Part shown: positions 1-7,020 of the stretch, piece by piece
How the letters are laid out: every line of letters starts with the position of its first letter
Numbering within the stretch: the stretch's first letter is position 1
Assembly: GCF_000003605.2 (NCBI RefSeq)
Contig: NW_003130860.1
Span: forward strand, 491,966 to 509,208
Direction: 5' to 3'
Origin: Saccoglossus kowalevskii
Taxonomy: Eukaryota; Hemichordata; Enteropneusta; Harrimaniidae
Length of the DNA: 17,243 bases
Notes under the pieces: generated by a model
Databases searched by the model: none
Told to the model about the DNA's origin: nothing
The model's input: the letters and a program-made list of their open reading frames with translations, nothing else
Program-made: the position numbers and the translations under genes

Positions 1-1369
1 AAAAATTCCAAGAGCATCGGGGAATATATTAATAACCATTTTTAGCAATCGCTAGATTTATTTTATCCGAATACATGAAATGCACAAGATTTTTGACATT
101 TATTGACAACTTCCGCGCTAAAATGGTTGAAAATGTGGGTGAGGTTCTCTCGCAAAATCCTGTTGATAATACGGACAAATATGGTTCTGTGACCCAGGTC
201 GTGCTCCGATCAGGTGACTTTCAGCAAATCAATGATGTTGTAACAAAGCATATTTGACGCTAATTAAAGGGTCATCGTAACGTCCAATCTCCGGCTTCGA
301 TTCACCTAGTTTTTTTGTTCTGTGACAGGCTTCAAAATTATTCACTGAAAAACATCGGTATATTTTGAGTAACGAAGGCAATTTGACCTCAGTTCAGAAA
401 GAAGAAAAACTAAGCATCAGTTTTCTTTGTTAGTCGTGAAATAAGGTAACCCAGAGTAGGGATTTTCCGCCCTGAAGGACTTCCTCGTGAATCCTTATTT
501 TCGAATTGTTCATCGTCTGGCCACCACAAATATTTATGGCTATAACTAAATTTGACACGTTTTTTTTTCTGAATTATTCATTTATGTCAAGCTCTGTTCT
601 ATTTTTTCAGAGCATGTGGCCGTTTTAGTCAAAATATTTTTTGTGGGAACACTTTTACGGTACGTATAGATCAAGCTCATTCACTGATCGTGACTTAATT
701 TTGAAAATTTGGTATCGTTATTTTTGGAATTAATCATTAACATTTTCCTCGTGTCTCTGCTCTGTCAAAATAAGTTACGTATGCCCTTTTTACGTAACTG
801 ACTCATTAAAATAAAATATTACATTTAGAACAAGCACCGAAAACACGTAACAAGAGATACCAGTTAAGTTGCTTTGACGATTGAGTGTCATGCAACTATT
901 AGATTTGAAAAGCCACCATTTCGACTACTCAGTGATCAGTGTTTTGGCGAGCAGTCAATGTTTTCAATGAGCGAGCGAAAAAAAGAGCAATTAAAATGCT
1001 GTCGGTTTCCGGTCGGACAAGACCGCACGGTCGGAAATCAAGCAATAAGCTGTGGGTGTAAAAGCGGAAGGTTGGGCGAAATGAGTACCGTAATTACATA
1101 AACTTTGTAGTATTGATATGCAAATCGGATCTTTCATCAAGTGTCAATTAGGATTACTTTCATGCGAGTGTTGTGCTTGTGTTGGTGGTGTTTATAAACA
1201 ATAACACGTGGCAATGTTTTGAAATAAAAAAAAACGTCGAAATATGCCTTATAAAATGTAGTTTTTGTTTAGAATAAAAGCACAGTCATAGATACTGTCA
1301 TAACCAGCAATAATTTAAAATAAAAAAAAATATCGAAAAAAAAACACATTAAACGTATGCTAACGCCCC
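1..1369. other. Distal part of RBM8A intron 4, no gene seen
   Basis: No exon or known domain is visible on either strand. The open frames at 75-257 and 874-1101 on the plus strand match no family I recognise and lack splice or promoter context. I looked here for the remaining Y14 exon (the part after the RRM residue Lys118) and did not find it, so that exon should lie left of position 1. Adenine-rich runs occur around 1225-1235 and 1320-1350. Confidence 0.6.
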
Positions 1370-1373
1370 TTAA

Positions 1374-2035
1374 GGATGTAGTAGAGGTTTTTTTCCACAT
1401 TCTCTTATAAGAATATATAAAGCATGCATTCAACTAGAAAAAACAATTGTAGCAATGGTTTAAGAGGGTAATACATTCTAGGTAAATCTGAGATACAGTG
1501 TGTTTTTGTGATTTTTCACTCATAAGAAAACATCGGTTTTTTGGGTTAGTCTAGAGTACCGGTAGATCTCGACTCCCAGCTGCTCCACGACAGAAATTTT
1601 TGGCATAGGTATTCTCTGATAGCTGCTAATGAAATCTGGCAAAGATAGTTTGTCTACCACTTTGACTTTAGAAAATACAACACAACTCTCCTTTTTGTGA
1701 ACTCTGAGATGGGGTATCATATTTCACAACAATGTTTTTAAAAAGTGTTATGAGGTCAAAATCTAGGTCAAACAACAGCAGACGAACTGGGAAATTGAAT
1801 TCAAACCTTCTATAGGATCTCCAAGTACCGCTACATCATTTCTGTGGTCTTATTTCAGTTTCTTCGAAAATAACAGTGATCACGTGGTTACACAGTTCCA
1901 TTTTTTTGTTTGAATATTTTTGTCATAATATTTGAAAAATAAGCTTTCTAAAAATAAACTTGATTCAAAGAATATGTTACCGATACTTCAGAATTGTACT
2001 ATGCAATTGCAACAGCAATAACTTCTACTACATCT
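1374..2035. mobile_element. 662-bp nonautonomous element flanked by TTAA
   Basis: The left end reads GGATGTAGTAGAGGTT (1374-1389). The inverted right end, read on the minus strand from 2035, is AGATGTAGTAGAAGTT, so 14 of 16 bases match. Both ends are directly flanked by TTAA (1370-1373 and 2036-2039), which fits a TTAA target-site duplication. PiggyBac and Kolobok elements use TTAA, but neither can be assigned from the ends alone. No transposase is encoded. A 66-residue open frame on the minus strand (1720-1520) lies inside but resembles no known protein. The element sits in intron 4 of the Y14 gene. The structure is clear; the superfamily is not. Confidence 0.65.
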
Positions 2036-2198
2036 TTAAACACACAGTGAACAGAAGTTATGTGAGGGAGAATAAAATAAAACAGATATAACAAGTCTCC
2101 AGCAAGAGAACTGATTTTTGAGTAGTAGCTGACTGCTTAGCAATGGTTGTACCGGAAATTTGGCCAACATACCACTTACTGGGCTATTGTCAACAAAC

Positions 2199-2335
2199 CT
2201 TGAGAAATCCTGTTCTTCTGTCTAAATTAATATGTACATTTTTAATTTCTCCATGATCTCCAAAAAGATCAACAATATCTTCTTCTGTGGCCTCCTCATG
2301 TACTCCTGTGATAAATAAAATCCATCCTTCTACGG
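2199..2335 (-). CDS. RBM8A: RBM8A exon 4 (first two thirds of the RRM)
   Basis: The acceptor is TTTTACCAACAG, ending at 2336. The split codon T+CC gives Ser73. The exon then encodes [20 protein letters not shown] and, further on, [18 protein letters not shown] (ends at residue 118). ILFITG is the RNP2 strand of the [12 protein letters not shown] and NLDRRTG are diagnostic for Y14 and belong to the part that contacts MAGOH. The donor is AAG|GTTTGT, with GT at 2198-2197, phase 0. The following exon should begin with GYALVEY or similar (RNP1); it is not in the window. Confidence 0.93.
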
Positions 2336-5300
2336 CTGTTGGTAAAACAATCAAGATATCACAAGATTATATAAGATTTTATAAGTATAATAAAGCACTT
2401 CAAGTTACACATCATAATTCTCAAAAGAATGTTAAATATTTATTATCATTACAATATTAGCATCTTCCAGGTTTCAAATCAATGTTCGTCTTCCTGGGTT
2501 TTTTATAATGAGGTGTGTTTATGTTTTCTTTGTGACTCGCTGTGTCGCAAAGACTTTTGATTAATTTTATCTAATTTTGCAATGCATTATTTGGTAAATT
2601 TATCAAATAATAACCCAAGTAACCAGGAGTTAAATTGTTGTGCATTGTATGTCAAAAATTTGTTAAATAAATATGGTTTTGTTGAAGTATGGGTAAAACA
2701 ACAGGTGGCTAACTATGACCTCTTTCTATATGAATTTAAACAGCGAAGTTTTGATATTTCTGTGCAAGAATGGTTTACTGGGGTCGCAGAATATCTCAAA
2801 ATGCGTACATACTGTAAATTTAAATGTAGTATGACTTGTGGAAAGTATTTAGAATGTATTTCAAATGTTATTTATAGAAGGGCACTGTCTTGTTTTAGAA
2901 TTTCTACACATGACCTAAATATTGACACTGGGAGAGGGACGGGCATTCCACTGGAACTGAGGTTTTGTCCATTTTGTTGTAATCAAATTAAAAATGAATA
3001 TCACATGCTTCTAATTTGCCAACAATATGCCAATCTTAGGCTAAAATATATTCCACAGTATTATTTATTCAAATACATTATCGTAAAAATCATATTTGAG
3101 GCCGCAGCTTTAATAGAAGCCGCACCCCTAACTTGAGACAATGTTTCATGTTAAAATTGACAAGTTCTGATCCCAGGGAAAAGTCTGCAATATAAGCCGC
3201 ACCCCAAATTTCACGAACCAAACAGCCATCACATATTCAGAAAAATATATACCATTTAATTTTAAATTAAGGCATAATTTTTCGAAGATTTAAATCTTTC
3301 CTGATGCCTAGATTAAACTCTAATTTAGGTTTTCCGTAGTCATCGACGCTCATGCGAGAATAGTTTGTTTATTGTGGGTAGCGTGAATGGGTGAACTGCG
3401 TTTTGACAATGAGCTGTTATTATCGTCAAAAGTGTTAAATTCTTCTTCAATGCTCAGCTTATCTTTTGAAAACAACTAATTTCTTGATTTTAAAAAAATC
3501 ATGCTGTTTTCCCATCAAAATCAAAGCCAAATAATCGCACTACAACAACGGTTAATCTCTTCAGTGTTGCTGAACTACCATTAACATATTTAAATGAGCT
3601 ATGGTAATTTAAACACATTGGCACCATGCAGCGTTTCGATTGGTTAATTAACGGCTTCAAGTAACTAAAGGTGTTTGAACAAACATGGCAGATATCATAT
3701 CAAATCGAGCGTTTACATGTGACCAAAATCATTCGCTTGCGGTGAAACTAAGTTGAATTTTCACAACAATTCAACAAATTTATTTTTTGTACGTTATTGT
3801 AATCACTACTGAGTAATAATCATCAATTGTAACACTTCGAAAACAAGTAAGTTATTCACTTGTGTGAAACGCAGCATGACCGGCTGGATTGTGATACCGT
3901 TACCGTGATCATTTGCTATGAATGCATTTTTGTTTTTACTTCTTTTAGAATATACGTTTCCTTATCAAAAAAAATAAAATAAATACATATCACATTAAAT
4001 ATACTGAGTATTTTTTTGTTATCGTGCGAACATTTTTTGTGATTGACTGTAATTTCCCCTATGTCTAAATTAAACATGGAAGGTGCAGTCACTCTGCTGG
4101 AAGTCGACCATGCCAATAGTCGAACGCAATCGACTGTCTCTCAGGTGTGACCTATACCGATGCTAACGAATTAAAGTGAAGTCTATTCAAGAGATTGTAG
4201 TATACGATACCTTAACCTGTAAATCTATTTGTAGATATTACTTATTGTGCAGTATGTTATACAGTGTGAAATGATTGGGGGAGGGTTTATTTATTTTAAA
4301 GAATATTTAATAATGTACATGTAAGGCCCATGGCATATAGTACTGAATAAAGATTTATATATATATATATATATATAATCCAAATATTGTAATAAAAACA
4401 CAGCATTATAGTGTAATATTAGTGTTTTTGTGACTTACACCTCTGTGGTCCTTGCTCACTGGTATCAACCTCCATGCCTTCAAACTCATCATTGCTTGTT
4501 TTAATACCAGCCTCTGTGAAAATATTGAGATTGCATTATTTCTCACTGCATAAACGACCTTTTGCCGTTCACTGTGTGATCCAGTGTTATGCGTGAAATC
4601 GAACATAAAAACAAAACAAAGGTCATAGCATTGTAGTGACAACAAAGCATTGCTTGGGATTTGACAAATGCGAAAGTATTTCAACCCTTAATATTGTGCA
4701 ATACATATGATGGCCTATTTTGTTAACGTAAGGTCATCTCAATGCAATATCCCCCTCTTCAAAGATCAGCATTTCAACACTGTACTATAATAAAGGAAAT
4801 TTAACTCCACAATCAAATCATTTTACTGAAAACATTTAGTCTGCAACTTTCATCACAATGAAAATCATATTATTAGGCAATCAAATTCAAATCTAATATT
4901 CAGAATCAGGGTTTTTTCTAAAAAAAAACTGCAAGAGGGAGCACTGCAATTCAGTGGCGCCACCAAGTGAGGGAGGTAGGGTTCTCCCTACCAGGATGTG
5001 GAGATTTTGATAATTCTAAGTTAAAGTGGAACATTCTATGGCTTCCTTGAGGCCAAAATTACTATCAGACAGGTCACAGTTGAGGACTGTGGCCACATGT
5101 GATTTCAGGGTAAGGGGGCACATGGCCATGGCATGAGGGCGCTGCGCCCTGTTCCCTTGTTTAAAAAAATCCCTGAGAATAATGTTTTTTCTTGATGAAA
5201 GGCACAAGTCAACTGGTCGAAAACCAATCACATGACTAGAGTTATGATTGATATTTCATCTTAAACTTTATTAGTATTTAACTTTTGGTCTGTGCATGGA

Positions 5301-6568
5301 GCTTAAAAAACTACATAATCTGTGAGTACTGTCACTTTAATACGGGGAACAATTCTCAGCAGTTCTCATATCTTTGCAAAGATGCGACATAGCAGCTGTT
5401 CGAACAATGAAAACACTGAAAAGTGTTTTTGAATAGTAGTACAAAACTACTAATAAAGAGAAAGTTTCAAAAACTCCTGTCAAGAGATTATTAGAATATA
5501 GTCAAGCATTGGAGGTAATAAACTCATACCATTTTTGGTAGTGTACTTGCTTATTCACAAAGCTTGTAGTATAAGTGTTTTTAAGTGTGTAATGCATGCG
5601 TTGTATGTTTTTAAATGATATGATGAAGTGATATACTTGCTCATATCTGATTACACAATCAAACATTTCCATGTACACACTCACTGCTTATTTGTTAGAA
5701 AACTAAGTTTGATTCATGTGCACAAAATGTATGAAGCCGATGAAGAGCAAGTTTATATCACTATCCACTGTTATGAAAGTTCCATTCTCAAAGGCAGACC
5801 GGAACAGAAAGTCAGTAGAAGACAAAAGATTTTGTCGTTAGCATGAGGGAAACTTGGTTAACATGGGGAAAACAGAGGTGTTAATCCGAAAATTCATTGT
5901 CTATTCCTGTTTGCGATTGATTCTGTGAACCCTGTGAGTGTCTCTCACCAAATTTATAACTAAGGGTTACTTTTTACATGTAGCGTTAATATGTATATTT
6001 AAAAGACACCCTGGTTTCGCGTTAACACCACGACGAACAAAATAACCGACAGCGAAACCAAGCGAGCTACAGAACTGCAGCTAAAGACACCCCTGCCACA
6101 TTACCTCCTCAGAACACCACCAACAAAGCAGTGCAACCCATGTCCGCGTCAAGAACACGGCATTGTACTCACCAGCGCGTTCACCACCAAACCCACGGCC
6201 TTTTCTTCTTTTAGCCTTCTCTTTCAGCTTTGCTATACCTTCTACAAAAGTGTACACAAAAAAACGTATTACCGCACAGATACGGTACAAGTAAAGTGGA
6301 TGAATCAAACGTTATGTCAACGTAATGCACTGTATCACACAAGGAAAACATGTGTAGACAGTTGTTATGAATTGGTACACTCTGATCACTCAAATAATTG
6401 AACAAATTGCGCTTACTTCGGCGAGGTATTTGATTGACTGGAGAACTTTGAAAACACGTTTTTAAATTAACGATTCCAGATCAGGTGTAACTTACGGTCA
6501 GACTCTTCGTCAACCTGAAACTCTTCGTCAACGTCTCCCCCTTCGTGAAGATCTAAAACGTCCGCCAT
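2199..6568 (-). CDS. RBM8A: RNA-binding protein 8A (Y14/tsunagi), partial, 4 exons in window
   Basis: Y14 pairs with MAGOH in the exon junction complex, which marks spliced mRNA and acts in mRNA localisation and nonsense-mediated decay. Four exons on the minus strand join as 6568-6496, 6241-6173, 4513-4439 and 2335-2199 (intron phases 1, 1, 1, 0) to give residues 1-118 with no frame break. The N-terminus [17 protein letters not shown] is followed by an acidic stretch, the conserved basic segment [20 protein letters not shown] (25-44), then GPQRSVEGWILF and the first two thirds of the RRM. Each block matches Y14 proteins from memory of human and fly sequences. The known family is about 170 residues, so roughly the last third (RNP1 and the end of the RRM) is missing and should lie beyond position 1. 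Introns are 254, 1659, 2103 and at least 2198 bp; the last three carry repeats. The gene is head-to-head with the receptor gene starting at 6982. Confidence 0.93.
2582..3136 (+). mobile_element. Degenerate LINE fragment: C-terminus of a reverse-transcriptase polyprotein
   Basis: The open frame encodes 184 residues. About residues 60-155 resemble the end of ORF2-type proteins of animal non-LTR retrotransposons. The segment [20 protein letters not shown] (about 98-117) precedes a zinc-finger-like cluster RFCPFC...[11 protein letters not shown]. This Cys-Cys-His-Cys block follows the reverse-transcriptase and thumb regions in many invertebrate LINEs. The palm with the YxDD motif is absent, so this is a 5'-truncated fossil. 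The frame is open back to a stop at 2558-2560, and no endonuclease is seen upstream. The last residues (after about 160) look like other repeat DNA. It sits in intron 3 of the Y14 gene, antisense to it. The family cannot be assigned more closely. Confidence 0.75.
3101..3205. repeat. Repeated AGCCGCACCCC motif
   Basis: AGCCGCACCCC occurs at 3118-3128 and again at 3195-3205, 77 bases apart. A related GGCCGCAGCTTTAA sits just upstream at 3100-3113. The block directly follows the LINE fragment and is GC-rich compared with its surroundings, so it is probably another repeat family. I cannot name it. Confidence 0.4.
3210..4350. other. RBM8A intron 3, no gene seen
   Basis: The stretch holds only short open frames. 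ACAAACATGGCAGAT at about 3680-3694 looks like a translation start, and an ATTGG (inverted CCAAT) box lies about 45 bases upstream, but the frame closes after 23 codons with no good splice donor. It is treated as intronic sequence of the minus-strand Y14 gene. Confidence 0.55.
4356..4377. repeat. (TA)11 microsatellite
   Basis: A run of TA dinucleotides of 22 bases in Y14 intron 3, about 60 bases downstream of exon 3 in the direction of transcription. It is likely polymorphic in length. Confidence 0.9.
4439..4513 (-). CDS. RBM8A: RBM8A exon 3 (acidic linker to GPQR)
   Basis: The acceptor is TATTTTCACAG, ending at 4514. The exon encodes [20 protein letters not shown] and then QGPQR (48-72 in all). 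GPQR is the conserved segment just before the RRM in Y14. The donor is T|GTAAGT, with GT at 4438-4437. It is 75 bases long, phase 1 to phase 1. The acidic middle is expected to vary between species. Confidence 0.9.
4907..5175. mobile_element. 269-bp hAT-like nonautonomous element, 5-bp target duplication
   Basis: The left end is CAGGGTTTTTTCTAAA (4907-4922). The inverted right end, read from 5175, is CAGGGATTTTTTTAAA, so 14 of 16 bases match. Each end is directly flanked by AGAAT (4902-4906 and 5176-5180), a clean 5-bp direct duplication. CAGGG ends are typical of hAT transposons. Most hATs duplicate 8 bp, but 5-bp variants are known. Inside are small hairpins: GGTAGGGTTCTCCCTACC (4976-4993) and GGGCGCTGCGCCC (5137-5149). 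There is no coding capacity. It lies in Y14 intron 2. Confidence 0.65.
5181..6172. other. Remainder of RBM8A intron 2, no gene seen
   Basis: No exon is visible. Open frames at 5628-5846 (plus) and 5684-5502 (minus) overlap each other and match nothing I know. A 9-bp inverted repeat, TGGTTTCGC (6012-6020) and GCGAAACCA (6052-6060), and a repeated AAAGACACCC (about 6002 and 6084) suggest another small repeat remnant near the exon 2 donor. Confidence 0.5.
6173..6241 (-). CDS. RBM8A: RBM8A exon 2 (basic [15 protein letters not shown] segment)
   Basis: The acceptor TTTTGTAG ends at 6242. The split codon C+AA gives Gln25, followed by [22 protein letters not shown] (26-47). This lysine/arginine-rich block is the most conserved part of Y14 outside the RRM. 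The donor is G|GTGAGT, with GT at 6172-6171. The exon is 69 bases long, phase 1 to phase 1. Confidence 0.93.
6496..6568 (-). CDS. RBM8A: RBM8A exon 1 (start codon)
   Basis: The start ATG is at 6568-6566 in an excellent Kozak setting (GTAAAATGGCGG). The sequence around it also resembles a YY1 motif (AAAATGGCGG), common at starts of housekeeping genes. The exon encodes residues 1-24, ending in the acidic run [13 protein letters not shown], plus one base of codon 25. The donor is C|GTAAGT at 6495-6490. The frame leaves phase 1, which is what the next exon needs. Confidence 0.93.
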
Positions 6569-6660
6569 TTTACTTTTTTTAAACAATTAGTGCTAGAGGG
6601 CGCTGCCAAAATACCCGGATGTGGTGGCGCTCTTTCTTGTTGCTTCTTTTGATAACTGAT

Positions 6661-6670
6661 GGGAAATCCC
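6661..6670 (+). promoter_or_regulatory. Rel/NF-kB site, distal (GGGAAATCCC)
   Basis: GGGAAATCCC fits the consensus GGGRNWYYCC at all ten positions. A further partial match, GGGAATTTGG, starts three bases after it at 6673. The site is about 260 bases upstream of the receptor TATA box and about 93 bases upstream of the Y14 start codon, so it could act on either gene. Confidence 0.5.
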
Positions 6671-6685
6671 CTGGGAATTTGGGAT

Positions 6686-6692
6686 TGACTCA
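6686..6692 (+). promoter_or_regulatory. AP-1 site (TGACTCA)
   Basis: TGACTCA is the exact Jun/Fos consensus, 15 bases after the distal kB site. AP-1 next to NF-kB is a common pairing in immune and stress promoters (established); function here is inferred. Confidence 0.45.
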
Positions 6693-6710
6693 TATTCAAA
6701 AATACTTGTA

Positions 6711-6716
6711 CACGTG
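6711..6716 (+). promoter_or_regulatory. E-box CACGTG
   Basis: This is an exact palindromic E-box, the target of bHLH-zip factors such as Myc/Max or USF. It is short enough to arise by chance. Confidence 0.3.
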
Positions 6717-6887
6717 ATTATGAGTAAAAACAAACCTTTATATTAATGCCAATTAAAAATAGTATACTTCACAAAAATCTAATTATAATTTTTTAAACTA
6801 AAGAATTAAACGAAATCTATACCTGACTCTTGTCATACTGGATGATACAGAAAGTGTCAACAACTTTAAAACCCTGACCTCGAAGAA

Positions 6888-6898
6888 GGGAAATTCCC
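6888..6898 (+). promoter_or_regulatory. Rel/NF-kB site, proximal (GGGAAATTCCC)
   Basis: This perfect 11-bp palindrome fits GGGRNWYYCC and ends 22 bases before the TATA box at 6921. That position is typical for a working Rel element in a TATA promoter. It is the strongest single regulatory motif in the region. Confidence 0.55.
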
Positions 6899-6920
6899 CT
6901 AACTGTCAGTTAACATATTC

Positions 6921-6927
6921 TATAAAA
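6921..6927 (+). promoter_or_regulatory. TATA box of the receptor gene
   Basis: TATAAAA lies 61 bases before the predicted start codon at 6982. A start site about 29 bases downstream (near 6950) would leave a 5' UTR of roughly 30 bases. An ETS-like ACTTCCTG (6932-6939) lies between TATA and the expected start. Confidence 0.55.
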
Positions 6928-6981
6928 TCCTACTTCCTGGTCCAGTGTTACAAAAACAGCCAATAATTCAGTGTTTTCAAT

Positions 6982-7020
6982 ATGTTGTATCGTACCGTAT
7001 CATTCATAATCCTGCTAATG
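6982..7020 (+). CDS. Receptor exon 1: candidate signal-peptide exon
   Basis: The ATG at 6982 has A at -3, and an in-frame stop lies upstream (6964-6966). It encodes MLYRTVSFIILLM and ends at a near-ideal donor, ATG|GTAAGTAC, in phase 0. Exon 2 begins in phase 0 with MLEC, so the hydrophobic core would be VSFIILLMML, short but plausible. Cleavage after Cys17 would leave eight cysteines in the mature ectodomain, an even number. Support comes from the TATA box 61 bases upstream. A missed exon in the 1153-bp intron cannot be excluded. Confidence 0.5.

Larger units (their letters stand above)
6569..6981. promoter_or_regulatory. Divergent intergenic region between RBM8A and the receptor gene
   Basis: Only 413 bases separate the Y14 start codon (minus) from the predicted receptor start codon (plus). 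The receptor side has a TATA box and clustered inducible-type motifs, listed separately. The Y14 side shows no TATA box, as expected of a housekeeping gene. Near it lie TAGAGGGCGC (6593-6602), which resembles the core of a CTCF site, and CCCGGATGT (6615-6623), an imperfect ETS site. These two are weak motif matches only. Confidence 0.6.

Noticed and set aside
74-1101. Plus-strand open frames 75-257 and 874-1101
   Set aside because: No family resemblance, no splice context, and they lie in an intron of the Y14 gene; length is within chance.
3683-3754. ATGGCAGATATC start with good Kozak context as another first exon
   Set aside because: It closes after 23 codons and has no convincing donor; it sits in Y14 intron 3.
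5016-5231. 71-residue minus-strand open frame
   Set aside because: It lies mostly inside the hAT-like element and has no transposase-like features.
6593-6606. CTCF site between the divergent genes
   Set aside because: Only the core TAGAGGGCGC matches; the 5' part of the motif does not, so it is mentioned but not called as a feature.
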